A DNA stretch of 64,000 bases from Chaetoderma sp. LZ-2023a (GCA_034401795.1 CM067370.1:101440164-101504163); one strand, 5' to 3'. Counted from the first letter of the stretch, positions 22,500-33,845 are shown. Notes: a model not told the origin generated them from the sequence alone. Numbers and translations are program-made.

Positions 22500-25400
22500 G
22501 AACCATATGCCTTCTCTTTTGTTTTTAATCTCTCAGACTCATCCCTCAACATGGCAACCGTCAGTCTTCTAGACAAAGGTTTAGGATTCAGCCCTACGGT
22601 CCCAGAACCAAATATGGGTAGTCTGTACTCAGACTTACAGGCCTTTTTCAGACGAATGCATCTCAAACATTTCTTCACCCCCAGCCCACACACCCCACAC
22701 GCACTCCTACAAGCAGGAGCCGGCATAACAATCCCACCCCCTTTTCCGGCTCCACTTTCTTTTCAGGATAACATATCCAGAAAATTTGCCGCTAAAAAAC
22801 CTCAATGCCACCTCCAACAATGAATGCCCCTTTTGAGGCTTTTTTCAGAGCAGTTAGGTATGAATACAGTAATCATATCCACCACAGAACACAGAACAGT
22901 AATCTCAGCACCGATGAACTAGAAGCTCTAGTCCAACTCCAAAAATGTCAGAGCTTGGTAATCAAAAAGGCTGACAAAGGGCAATCCACAGTGGTCCAAA
23001 ACTTAGCGGATTACGTGGCAGAAGCAAACCGGCAGCTAGCAGACACATGGTTCTATGAGAAGGTCGATCAAGATCTCACTCTAAAACATAACCAAATTGG
23101 TAGAAGAGAGTAGACCAACTAGTACGAGATAATGAGAGGATTAGCGCCCAAACCGCCAGTAGGTTGATTCCAAACCCGCCAATCACAGCGCGTTTCTATC
23201 TACTTCCTAAAGTGCACAAAGCTAAACAAGATAACCTGACTCCAGGCAGACCTATCATCAGCGGCATAGGCTGCCCTACTGAACTCATCAGTAGTTTTGT
23301 GGATGAGCACATCAAAGTTCATGTTTCCAAAATCAAATCCTATGTGAAGACACTACAGACTTCATCAATAAACTTGAAGCATTTGGCATTACAAAAACCG
23401 GCACCATTCTAGTAACAATGGATGTTACCTCCTTATATCAACATCCCTAACAACGAAGGGCCCAGAGCAGTAGCCAGGTTCTGTAAGAAACATGGAGTAC
23501 CTGGCGACCTTACCATCATAGGTGTTCTAAACCTGCTCAAACTAGTTCTAGAATGGAACAATTTCGAGTTTAATGGCAAGCACTACCTCCAGATAGGAGG
23601 TGGTGCAATGGGTAGCAAGGAAGCATGCACCTTCGCCTGCATTTTCATGGCTGACTTGGAAGAAAGGCTTCTACCCACAGCACCTCACCAGCCAGCACTT
23701 TGTCAGATACATAGATGACATCTTCATGATATGGGAACATGGCAAAACGGCTTTAGACGAATTCCTGACATACATGAACATAGCTCACCACTAGGCTTGC
23801 ACGTTATTGTCCTAGGAGGTATCGCGATATATCGTGGTGGGAAAAACGCGATATTTCGATATATCGTATAGCCTATTTTATGGTATATGAATTCACGGGG
23901 TGAATTGGTCTTGGGTTGACTTGGACCGCATGATTAGCTTATGTCGACATATCGGCTTCGCTGAGTTTTCATATCAGTTTTAACTGAATTATGACTTTGG
24001 TAATCAGTAAATTTCAACAAAAACTTTAAATCCAGTCGCCAAGATGCTTAAAGAACGATCGTTATTAACACGAAAATAGGACACAATTTCCCGGTATAAA
24101 TTTTTGACGTCTTACACCTTGGCTTAATGCGGGAGTGAAATTATGACATTGGACAACCTAAATATTTGCGTACTCTGTTATAAGCATCGCTTATTATATC
24201 AAAATGAATCAAAAAATTTGTCATTTCATGTCGTCTTTGTGAAAATGTACAAATCACGTGATATTAGGAATGCACTTTAGATACATAGATATCTAATGTT
24301 TAGATCTGATCCGTATTTACCGAGTACCCGTTTACTAATAATGGTCAGCCTTCAGAAACATCTCGGATAGTTCACCTTGCAGGCTAAAGCATGTATACCA
24401 TCTCAGTTAGCTATCACATTTGTGAACGCGCCACCTGTCGCCTCCAAAAACAGGAAGCAATATCACGTGATTTATATATTTTCGCGACGCCATTTGTTGT
24501 CAAATATAGGATTAATTTTGATTTTATAAACCATGCTTATTAAGAAATATACAATATTTATACAGTCCAAGGTAATAATTTCACTCACACGATCGTGGTT
24601 TTGAGGTATACAGTACGGCGGCAATTTCTTGCCGGTAAACTGCGTTCAATTTTCATATTATTGTTCATCTTTTAAAACAATTTTAAAGAATGAGCTTCAA
24701 CTTTTTCTTGACCTATTCCTAATATAAGTCCACCTCTCTCGCAAAGATGTTAGTTTGGAAATAAATTGCCGTAATAGAAGGCTATGCTACAAACACATGA
24801 CAAATAGGCAGAATACGGCGTGAAAGTAAAGTCTTCGCGATATTTCGATTTTTTCAAAATCATATCGTAAAAAATCGTGATTTTCGATATCGGATAATCA
24901 TGCAAGCCTACACACCACAGCATCAAATTCACCATGGAATCATCAGAAACCCAAGTTTCTTTCTTGGACACTATGGTGAAACAAACACAAGACCATACCA
25001 TCATTTTTGACCTTTTCACTAAACCTAAAGACACACGGTTATCATAAACGTGCAAGGACTCGTCCCCATATGGACAATTCCTTAGATTAAGACGCATCTG
25101 CACCCTTTTGCAAGATTATGACAGGAACAGTATCCTCCTACAAGGATATTTCGAAGCCAGAGGATATCCTATCAATATCCTCAACGTCACCAGAGCGAGA
25201 GCCAGGTCACAAGACAGACAACAAATCCTGCACCCACCACCAAAAACCAACACAGGTTCACAACAAAGGCCAATCTTCGTCTGAATTTACCCGTACAGGG
25301 ATTTTTTTTGAAAAAATCATCAAAAAATACTGGCCTATCCTACAAGCTAGCAACAAATGCCGAATAGCGTTCCCAGACCCCCCTCTTTTTGGCTATAGAA

Positions 25401-25535
25401 GAAATAAGACAATCAAAGATATGATCATCAAGGCTAAGCTACCATCTAACATTCCCCAGGTCCAGCATAGAAACCTCCAGGCGTGCCAAACAAAGAACTG
25501 CAATATCTGCCAACATATGCAGAAAAGCAGATACT
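22500..25535 (+). pseudogene. Penelope-like reverse transcriptase, multiply broken
   Basis: The N-terminal signature 'FNLSD...LLDKGLGFSPT' is at about 22520-22600. It is followed by 'LSTDELEALVQLQK' and VIKKADKGQSTVV (22905-23000), FYLLPKVHK and GRPIISGIG (23190-23270), YINIPNNEGPRAVA (23433), LQIGGGAMGSKEACTFACIFM (about 23590-23650) and the catalytic RYIDDIFMIW (23705-23734). After the MITE the protein resumes with HSIKFTMESSETQVSFLDT at 24915. It ends with a Cys cluster 'CQTKNCNICQHM' near 25487, which precedes the endonuclease in Penelope-like proteins. Several frameshifts and stops occur (about 22800, 23110, 23412, 25046). Related in function to telomerase RT; this copy is dead. Confidence 0.88.
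23792..24910. mobile_element. hAT-like MITE inside the Penelope-like RT
   Basis: The 1119-bp insert begins TAGGCTTGCACG and ends with the complement form ATGCAAGCCTA. Flanks are CTCACCAC (23784-23791) and CACACCAC (24911-24918), an 8-bp duplication with one mismatch. Subterminal 'CGATATATCG' words are on both sides. Two inverted arms (about 24120-24260 and 24460-24610) match the internal block of the MITEs at 10550 and 25565. Confidence 0.87.
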
Positions 25536-25564
25536 TCTCCTTCGATCTATACTCAGCATTCTAT

Positions 25565-26606
25565 TACCGTAATTTCTCGACTAAAGGCCGCCCTCGAATA
25601 TAGGACGCTGTCCCAAATTTGACCAAAATCCGCCCTAAAAACTCTTGTATTCAAGTATAAGACGCTGTTAAATTTTGAAAAAACGTACCTTTAAAAAATC
25701 GAAAATTGCTATAAAAATAATCATCACTCAGCGCTTTGTTTAATGCATGACTAAAAATTATCATGGTGGAAGAGAAATTATTAAATAGGACCGCCTAAAT
25801 ATCGTGTATCTTCAATAAAGATTGTTTATTACATCAAAATCAATCTAATTTTGGCATAAAATGTCTCCTTGAAAACATAGAAATCGTGTGATAGAAAAAG
25901 ATTGTAATGGCTCTTTTGCGTTTGGAGGCGCTGTGTGATCTTATGCGCTAACAGGAGTTGGTTATCTGGCTCTTTTGTGATTGGAGGCGCTGTGTAATCT
26001 TATGCGTTAACAGGAGTTGGTTATAAAACGGGTATGGGAATATTCAGATGGTCACTAGTTGTAATGACTCTTTTGCATTTGGAGGCGCTGTGTGATCTTA
26101 TGCGCTTACAGGAGTTGGTTATCTGGCTCTTTTGTGATTGGAGGCGCTGTGTAATCTTATGCACTATCGCGCAATGATGATATATAGCAATTTCCGAGTC
26201 CAGAATATTTAGATCCCAGTACTCGCTCTAATTAGAATAAAGATCTTTTGCGATTGGAGGCGAATCACGTGATTTATACATGTACCTTTTCTCGACGCCA
26301 TTTTATGTCAAATTCTGGATTAATTTTGATGTAATAAGTGATATGTATTAAAGAAAAAGCAATATTTAGGCGCCCCAATTTAATAATTTCACTTCCGCTT
26401 GGTGTTTTTTTAGTATACATTAAATATAGGCGAATTGTCTAGGGTAACATTTAGTTCAATTTCCGTGGTATAATCTGTGACTTTTTAAGAAAAATTTTGA
26501 CCAAAAAATGTGCGGAAGGAATGTTCTCGATTATAGGACGCACCCCCCTTTCTAGTACATGTATTTTGACAAAAAAACTGCGTCCTTTAGTCGAATTTTA
26601 ACGGTA
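25565..26606. mobile_element. TA-duplicating MITE (Tc1/mariner- or pogo-like ends) in DIRS copy 2 left end
   Basis: The ends are TA-CCGTAATTTCTCGACTAAAGG on the left and, reading inward from the right, TA-CCGTTAAAATTCGACTAAAGG. The DIRS end, as predicted from the ICR, reads CATTCTATTACTTCTGATA, so exactly one TA was duplicated. The interior has 'AGGACGC' words near both ends, a set of direct repeats at 25890-26165 and an inverted module shared with hAT-like MITEs. No transposase. Confidence 0.85.
25890..26165. repeat. Tandem GGAGGCGCTGTGTGATCTTATG repeats
   Basis: Four units of about 60-70 bp each contain CTCTTTTG, TTGGAGGCGCTGTGT and ATCTTATGCG, in two alternating forms, inside the TA-MITE. 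Confidence 0.85.
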
Positions 26607-26750
26607 CTTCTGATACAAGCTATCCTGGGTAGCTGGCCCTAGGATTATAGACTTAGTAAGCTTTACCGACTCCTGGAACCGGGTACTCGGCTCCCAACTG
26701 CCGAGTACCCGTTTGCCATGAAGCTCATTCTTGTTTGCATAGCAACAAGA
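26607..26750. repeat. Left inverted terminal repeat of DIRS copy 2
   Basis: Begins CTTCTGATACAAGCTATCC and ends near TTTGCATAGCAAC. Its reverse complement matches 33282-33407. It includes the hairpin GGGTACTCGGC ... GCCGAGTACCC. Confidence 0.88.
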
Positions 26751-26841
26751 TCTACATGCTTTTTTGTGCAGTTGGAGTCTTAAGTTTCTACGTGTAATTG
26801 TAATAGCTTTGTGCGCTCTCTAAGGATTATATTGGATTACC

Positions 26842-26865
26842 ATGGATGGAGCCGATGATAACCAG
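26842..26865 (+). CDS. Candidate Gag leader exon of DIRS copy 2
   Basis: ATG opens eight codons (MDGADDNQ) ending in CAG|GTTGTA, a donor-like site, and without splicing a stop follows three codons later. An acceptor-like TTGTGCTTGTTTATAG ends at 27605. Joining would be in phase (CAG then GCC) and lead directly into the Cys-rich Gag sequence, which otherwise has no good start in copy 1. The left part of copy 1 is outside the window, so only the acceptor can be compared there (298-299, conserved). Confidence 0.45.
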
Positions 26866-27605
26866 GTTGTATAATTCCATCTTATTCCATAGTTAAAAGA
26901 CTTAAGTCTTCAAAATTTGTGTGTGTCGCATGTTCCAATTTCTGACCCCGAATCTGGGACGTGTGTTAACAACGAAATATGCCAGATTGATCGCCTTCCT
27001 TTAAACCCCAACAGGTGATCGGCAGATATGAAATAAGGTGTTGGCTTTATGGTGTTTTAACATGAAAATTGGCTGACGTCATTCTCCGTAAGATCCGAGT
27101 GGGTGACGTCACACCCGTGTTGTCTCAGATTTTTATGTGAAGAAAATGTTTCATTAATTCGCGCATCTGATTCTGGGTGCTGCGTACTTTATTGGTACCA
27201 GAAAAACTTTGGAAATTTCAAGTTTTGCGTGTTATCACGATCTGTTTGCAATGATCGGTGGTTTCAAAATTCTTGATTTAGATGTGTGGTCTGCGGTTTT
27301 ACCGTTTGCTACAGCAGTTTGTTTTCATTTTGTTGTTTCTTCACATATCGTTTTGGCCTTCGTTAGGAGTATAATTTATTTTGATTAGTAAATATACCCC
27401 GAATGCTATGCGATATGATTCCTGGTGTATTATTGCCCGCTTCGTTCTTGTCATCATAATCAATGCGATCTTTGCTGTAACGTTGTGGGGTGGGGTGCAG
27501 GAGGGTTAACAGTTAATTTATGATCAAAATATTTGAAAATTAATTGTCTGCCTTCCATTCCTGTTTCTTTCCGCTTGCTTATTGTAGGTTTGTGCTTGTT
27601 TATAG
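26866..27605 (+). other. DIRS copy 2 leader / putative intron
   Basis: This 740-bp non-coding stretch lies between the leader ATG and the Gag frame. It includes TGACGTCA-like words near 27076 and 27106. The part from about 27340 is matched by the window start (1-299). No gene seen. Confidence 0.5.
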
Positions 27606-29705
27606 GCCAAGCCAGCCCCGCGATCATGTGACGAGTGCCATATATTCATGAGGGTTCTATTCAAGGACCATGTCTGTTTCCGTTGTACCAAATGTAATCT
27701 TGACAGTAGGTGTAACGTTTGTGCAGTGTGGTCGTCTGACATGATGGTTAAGACTTGGCAGGGTCTGACGCGGGGTCAGGCGGTCCGAAAGCAAATCGTG
27801 GAGCGTCTGTTTCGGCCCTTGGGGGCGTTCTACATCTGCAACCGGAGGTGGCGGAGATGGCACCGCCGGCGTGGTTTGGTCTTTCTATGCAAGGCTTCTT
27901 GCATAGCATTTTGGCCATGCTGGTGTCGTCCCTGCTGCCAAAAGTTGTAGGGCAGTCTCTTCCTGTGTTTGATTCGGACCCTGTCCTTGGACAGGGTTCT
28001 GGACTGGCCACCGAGGGAGCCATCTCATACAGCCCCCTGGCAGTCCCGTCGGGCTCCGGCCTGATGGGCTCTGTATCTCTGCCAGTCCATCAGGCATGGG
28101 AGCCATCCGCCAGGACGGCTCCACGGTTTCCTCATCTAGTGACGACTCTTCGGGGTCTGAAGATGAGGAAGCCGAGGAGGAGAGATTGCTGCGGCCTAAG
28201 ATGCCACGGGTGGAGAGCATGGAGGTCGATTCCATCCTGGACGGAACCATCCTCCATCTGTCTGGCTTGGCACAAGCCAGGGCAGCGGCTCCGCCTGTGG
28301 TTGAGGCCACTCCGGTACCGGGCACCGGTCCCGTGATGGTTGGTTTGCCACCAACCGACACAGTGACGGGTATGGCTGGCCAGACGTGGTACTCACCTAT
28401 CTCGCCTGGTCCGGCGGTCGGGCATGGGGTGCCGTTGGCGCCCGTGTTTGGCCACGGTTCTTCAACCGTTATGGGTCCGCATGGTTTTCCATGCGGGCCT
28501 ACTCCATGTACTGGTGTTTTTCATGGGGTGGCGGCGGAACCGTACGGTTGAAGTTCCTGGAGTTCCAGTAGTTCCTGGCATATCAGCCATGGCTCCTTGC
28601 CGGGAGGCCGTTTCTGGTAGGGCCGTGAACATGTCAACGGGTGACGTGTTCACGGGAGTGGCCGCCTCGGAGACAAACTGGTCAGAGGCTCTGGCTTGGC
28701 TAGCCAGGGTGGACCCGTCTGTGGTTTCGACCACGGCCGAGGAGGATGCACCCCATCCATCGGGGGCATCGATTAGGACAGGGATCTTGCCCACAGCCCG
28801 GATCCAGTCTATTGGACTGGATCCAAGGTTTATGGAGTTATTAGATGCTATTTATAGCAAACAACTCCTGACCAAGAGCCAGCTTCCTGCGGCCTCCAGG
28901 GAGGTGCGGGCGAGGTGTCGTATTCCACTGGGGAATATAACAGGTATGGTGTTGTCCCAACGGTCACCGAGGATGACCGCTGGGTGTCCAGAGTGCTGAA
29001 GCGGGTGGCCCCGCCCCGGCGCTGGTGGACAAGTCTCAGGTACACCAAGACGAAGTCCTGTCCCTATGCGATGAGGGGGTGGGGGCAGCAATGAGTGCTG
29101 TCAACCATTCTTATCGCCTTCTTCAGTCGGTGTGGGCTGAAGCAGGGGCAGGCCACCCTGTGCTACCTGTGGCGCTTTCATGTATTAATGACGGCCTGGT
29201 ACTGTCTATGGATGCATTGACAAGGGTGCAAGCGCGTGTGACAAAGTCTAGGAGGCAGATGGTCCTTGACCATATGCGTCCAGCTACTGCCGTTAGGGAG
29301 CGTCTTCTTGGGACGCCCCTTACTGGCCCTAGCATCTTTGGTGGCCAAGCGCGGGCCATCTTAGAAGACACGGCCAACATCACACAGAATCGGTTGGCGG
29401 TTAATCTGCAGCTGGAGCTAGTGCGTCAGGCGCATGCACTAGGGGCTGTAGCCAAGCCGCTAACCGGGCAACCTTCTAAGAAGCAGAAGAAGCACAAAAG
29501 CATGGCGAAAGCTAAGCCTAGTGCTGCTTCTGCTTCTACTGGGTCTTTTCAGCCGCCTCCGGTGAAGAAGACCAAGAAGGTTGTGGAGGCTCCTACCATC
29601 CCCAATGTTGCTCCTGATCAACCGAGAGGCGGGAAGGGGAAGGGTAAGCTCCCTTCGTATATGCGTGGACCGCAGCTGTGCGACAGGAACAGCGGTGCCA
29701 GTTAG
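27606..29705 (+). pseudogene. DIRS Gag-like protein, copy 2, frameshifted
   Basis: The frame starts AKPAPRSCDECHIFM and includes CFRCTKCNLDSRCNVC, a dense Cys array that probably binds zinc. It continues through at least three frames: 27755-28080, 28096-28551 with SSSSDDSSGSEDEEAEEE, and 28600-28999. It ends in the well-preserved frame 29025-29705, which has the SLCDEGVGAAMS and RPATAVRERLLG blocks and a Lys-rich tail (KKQKKHKSMAKAK) that may bind nucleic acid. Copy 2 keeps the segment lost in copy 1 near 2385 and reads through copy 1's stop at 3664. Its own frame shifts lie at about 27755, 28090, 28550 and 28940. Confidence 0.75.
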
Positions 29706-29769
29706 ACCGGCCAAGGCAAGACCAAAATGGTTCTCACTCTCTCGTTAAGAGAGGGGGGAGCGGATCGCG

Positions 29770-31706
29770 AGCCAGACACCCGCATCGAGGCGTCTATAGC
29801 GGGTGGAAGGCTCATACATTTCGTCGAGGCTTGGCGAGGTGTGACGTCAGACAGTCTGGTCCTGGGATGGTTATCCCAGAGGTACATGCCGGAGTGGTGA
29901 GATTTTCCACCACAGAATCTGCCTTTGGTGCCTGTCTGGACACCCGTACCAAGGGAACCAGACAAGTTAGAAGCCATTCAAAACGAAGTGTCAGGTTTGC
30001 TTCTGAAGGGAGCAATAAAACCAGCAAACCGGAACACTCCATGCTTCTATTCAAACATGTCCCCAAGAGCACAGGGGGATGGAGACCCGTACTCAATCTC
30101 GGGCCATTAAATTGGTTTATCCATACGCCTCGGTTTCAGATGGAAACTCCGAGGTCGGTAATGGCAGGATTGAGGAAGGGAATGTGGTGTGTATTGATCG
30201 ATCTGAAAGATGCATATATCCACATTCCAATGAACAGGAGTTGTCACAGGTTTCTGAGATTTGCGTTTCAGAATCAAGTGTGGGAGTTTGTAGTCCTCCC
30301 ATTTGGGCTGTCGACAGCTCCACGGGTTTTGACCAGAGTGGTCCTTGCGGTGACAGCGTTTCTCAGAAAAGAGAACATGGCGCTTCACACCTACATAGAC
30401 AACTGGCAGATCAAAGCAGACACATCAGCCAGGTTAGAGGTGGATACTGCTCTGACTCTGAAGTTACTTTCATATTTTGGATAGTCAACAAGGAGAAATC
30501 CGAGTTGACACCCACTCAATGGTTCGTTTATTTAGGGATGCGATTCGATCTCGAGGAGGGCAGGGTTTACCCGTCAGAGCTCAGAGTGGTGTCTCTGTTA
30601 GCCATCCTCAAGAGTTTTCGATTGGGAAACCACATTAAGGCGAGGCGGTTTCTTCAGATGCTGGGCATGATGGTCTCCATGGAGCAGGTAATCCTGTACA
30701 CTGCTCTGATGCGAAGACCTATCCAGTTGTATCTGATGTCTTTGTGGAAACAGAGAACAGAACCCCTGTCAAAGATGGTGCCAGTTTTGGAGCCAATAAT
30801 TTCGCATCTTGTATGGTGGAAAAAGCGTCAGAATCTCCTAGTAGGGGTTTCGCTGCACCTACCCCACCCCCAGCTGTCCGTGTACACGGATGCATCGCTG
30901 GAGGGATGGGGGGCCTGCCTGGGAGAACACCAGGTCTCGGGCACATGGACTCTCCAAGAGAGCCAGATGTATATCAATCTGTTGGAAATGATGGCAGTGG
31001 AACTGGCATTGGAAAAGTTTCTTCCAAAAGTCAGGGGCAAGGCGATATTGATACGGTCGGACAACTCGACAGTAGTATCATACATATATCGCCAAGGCGG
31101 GACCAAGTCACCCACACTATGTATGAAAGTGTGGCACTTGATTCAATGGTGCAGGAATTACTCGGTTGTTTTGAAAGCAGCTCACATTCCTGGGCGATTG
31201 AACATTCTGGTGGATGCTTTGTCTCAGAGACAGAGAATTCTGCCAACAGAATGGTCTCTCAACCCTCCAGTTCTTCACAGGATCTTCGAGCATTGGGACA
31301 AACCCAACGTGGACTTGTTCGCCACAAAGGAAAATGCTTGAATCATGACTTATGTCTCAGCGATTGCAGATCCAAATGCCGTCGATCCAACGCTCTGGCG
31401 ATAAGCTGGAAAGGGATACACGCTTACGCGTACCCACCCACCATTCTTCTGCCGAAGATATTGGTGAAGATCAGGGAGGAACTGTGCCTGGTCCTGCTAA
31501 TAGCGCCATTTTGGCCCAGCAGGGCGTGGTTCACGGATCTTCTAGATCTGGCGGTGGACAATCCAGTGCAGTTACCCGAGATTCCGAACATAATCTCCCA
31601 GGCCAAGGGACGCTTCCTACACGAGCGTCCCGAAATGTTCAAATTGACTGCGTGGATGTTATCAAACAACGTTCCACGTCGGAAGGCTTTTCTTGACAAG
31701 CTGTGA
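29770..31706 (+). pseudogene. DIRS RT / RNase H / methyltransferase-like polyprotein, copy 2
   Basis: RT runs in the frame ending at 30484 and keeps the segment missing from copy 1 (NRSCHRFLRFAFQ, then LPFGLSTAPRVLTRVV). The catalytic box at 30392-30403 reads YIDN instead of YIDD, so the second metal-binding Asp is changed. A frameshift follows near 30480. RNase H continues in the frame of 30079-31341 with YTDAS, RSDNSTVV and the ALSQR end. A TGA at 31339-31341 replaces a sense codon of copy 1. The methyltransferase-like tail passes to the frame ending at 31706. Inactive on several counts. Confidence 0.85.
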
Positions 31707-32624
31707 ATTTCATCGCAGATGCGAGAAGGAGGTCAACCTTCAAGTCATATAACAACAAGGTTAATAGATTTGCAGACTGGTGTGAAGGAAAGGGTATTGA
31801 TACCTTTCAATCCACTATTCAGCCAATAGCAGACTTTCTCTGTGAGCTGGATACAAGTCAGCTTTGGCATCAGTTATCCCTTGTCTAGCCAACAGGGATA
31901 GTCCAGAGGTGGCCCAGTTAAATGTGATGGTGAAGGGAATGAGCAATCTCCGACCGAGACAACCGGTAGTCATTCCATCCTGGAGTCTATCTTTAGTGCT
32001 TAATGTACTGGCCAAGCACCCTTTCGAACCATTGCATTCGGCTGGTCTAAAGCATTTGACTCTAAAGGCGGTTTCTCTATTGGAAGCTTCCTCAGCTAGA
32101 AGGCACAGTGAGATCCATGCACTTTCAGCAGAGATTTATTGTCTCCGGAGAGGGTCTACGTCTACTGCCAAGAGTTTATGTCAAAGAATCAATCTTTGAG
32201 ATATCCCGGCAAACCGATCATTATACCGAAACTAACTAAGTTTGATCGTGATGCCGGTGTCTGGTGCCGAGTCCGTGCTTTGACTAAGTACAAAAAACGG
32301 ACAGACTCGTTACGGTCAAATGACAGACATCTGTGGATCTGCCATAAGAAGCCATATGGCGCCACATCCATGGATTCTATCTCTCGTTGGGTAGTCGAAT
32401 GCATTCAGACTCCCCATGAGATTGCGACTGGGCACCAGGTGCAATGCACAAGGGCACACGATGTTAGAGGAATAGCCGCCTCGACTGCCCTTTACAATGG
32501 TGTTCCGTTAGAGGACATCATGGCTGTTGCACAATGGCACTGTGAGTCCTCTTTAACGGATTACTATATGAGGGATGTGTCAGACTCCACCAATCCACTC
32601 GCTTTAGCTGTTTTGAAACGATAG
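31620..32624 (+). pseudogene. DIRS tyrosine recombinase, copy 2, deleted
   Basis: Same protein as at 5921-6937. Relative to copy 1 it has a changed region at 31703 (stop near the N-terminus), a 34-bp loss at about 31849 and a loss of several bases near 32134, giving three frames. The C-terminal part 32139-32624 is open and keeps HDVRGIAAS and QWHCESSLTDYYMRD, i.e. the H-x-x-R box and the Tyr nucleophile. Confidence 0.85.
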
Positions 32625-33121
32625 TTATACGACCACACTGCTCTTCTCCCTTTTTTGGCATTTGTAAGAAAAAATTAAGAAGCAGACATGGTCGAGCGAG
32701 AGGATGTCAACCAGATTGTGTCACTGATGGCCGGACAAGTGAATGGTTGAAGGCTCCACGTCTGAAATCCAAATATCATGAGGTAATTCAAGATTGAGAG
32801 TTTTTTGTATTATGTCTATATATCATGTTCATTCATCCTATATATTCATGCTCATTCCCAGGCTAATATATGCAAAGAGCAGTTAACCCTCTTGCCATAG
32901 TTGTGTTTCAGGCGAGATGCATGTTCGTGAGTTCTCTCCCTTTTCTTAGGAGAAAAAAGGGGGGTGGGTGTGTGTGCAGTGATGCGAATGTGATTCGGTT
33001 CCGTTAACTTGATGGTCCTTTTAGGTCTCTATTAATCAAGTCTAGCTCTTTCTCCAAGGGGCAAAAGTAGCAGTTGATGGCTTGCCCCTTCCCACCAGGT
33101 TACTGTCTAAATCTGGTTTTT

Positions 33122-33222
33122 ATCAGAAGTAATAGAATGGTGAGTATTGATCGAAGGAGAATGAAGGAAATTTCAATTTCCCTTTCTCCGAGATCTAACA
33201 ATACTCACCATTCTATTACGGA
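33122..33222. repeat. DIRS internal complementary region, copy 2
   Basis: Reads ATCAGAAGTAATAGAATGG... into ...CTCACCATTCTATTACGG. Its reverse complement equals the outer right end (33404-33466) followed by the outer left end (25536-25564 plus 26605-26613). Confidence 0.85.
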
Positions 33223-33281
33223 CCAAGCCTACCAGCCCCACGGAGGCAAGCCATGGGTATCTCGTGTTTGGTGGCTATGCA

Positions 33282-33407
33282 AACAATATGAGCTTCATGG
33301 CAAACGGGTACTCGGCAGTTGGGAGCGAGTACCCAGTTCCAGGAGTCGGTAAAGCTTACTAAGTCTATAGTCCTAGGTCCAGCTATCCAGGATAGCTTGT
33401 ATCAGAA
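33282..33407. repeat. Right inverted terminal repeat of DIRS copy 2
   Basis: Reverse complement of 26607-26750 with few differences. An extension of about 60 bases (to 33466) is found only on this side and in the ICR. Confidence 0.88.
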
Positions 33408-33466
33408 GTAATGGAATGGTGAGTATTGTTAGATCTTGGAGAAAGGGAAATTGAAATTTCCTTCAA

Positions 33467-33770
33467 TCCCCTTACATGCGACAGATGCAAAAAACAGTAT
33501 GTATGAGAGTCCCTGCGCACCTTTAAAATCAGGATCCAAGAACATCTACGATCCATATCAAACCTCTACAAAAGCGAGAGATATGATACACCAGTCTCCA
33601 GACATTTCAACAGGCCTGGACACACCAGAGCCAACATGCAGTTTAGAATCATCCAGGTGCTCACATCAGACCCGGATAACGAAATTCCACACCATGGAGA
33701 AGAATGAAAGAATGTCACTGGATACACCAGCTGCACACCACGGAGCCGACAGGCATTAACCTAGCAGGAT
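33467..33770 (+). pseudogene. Penelope-like GIY-YIG endonuclease region
   Basis: Immediately right of the DIRS end, one frame reads PLTCDRCKKQYV, then ESLRTFKIRIQEHLRSI and PVSRHFNRPGHTRA. This is the middle of the GIY-YIG domain of Penelope-like elements (C-x2-C-x2-QYVGET, catalytic Arg, H, and HF-x4-H). The usual Gly-Glu of YVGET is altered (a stop and ES here), and the GIY strand itself is missing. It belongs with the RT fragment that stops at 25535. Confidence 0.78.
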
Positions 33771-33845
33771 AGAAGGACACCCTTTCCCTGGACCCACACG
33801 CCCACCACAGGCAAACTGGCCCAGTACGTCGTTATTAACCCCATA

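Larger units (their letters stand above)
25536..33466 (+). mobile_element. DIRS-like retrotransposon, copy 2, both ends present
   Basis: The left end starts at 'TCTCCTTCGATC' (about 25536) and the right end is 'TTTCCTTCA' (about 33466). Both agree with the two halves predicted by the internal complementary region. Inverted terminal repeats are at 26607-26750 and 33282-33407. Gene order equals copy 1, in the same orientation. It sits inside the Penelope-like element in front of its endonuclease part. Without the TA-MITE (25565-26606) its length is about 6.9 kb. All protein frames carry lesions. Confidence 0.9.
21263..33845 (+). mobile_element. Penelope-like element, split by nested insertions
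   Basis: An ORF1-like frame, an RT with RYIDDIF and a downstream GIY-YIG-type Cys region appear in the right order and strand for a Penelope-like element. They are spread over 12.6 kb because a hAT-like MITE (23792-24910) and DIRS copy 2 (25536-33466) sit inside. The 11-base word TCGTTATTAAC occurs at both 21414-21424 and 33829-33839, possibly a trace of the terminal direct repeats these elements have. Outer boundaries are approximate. Confidence 0.82.
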
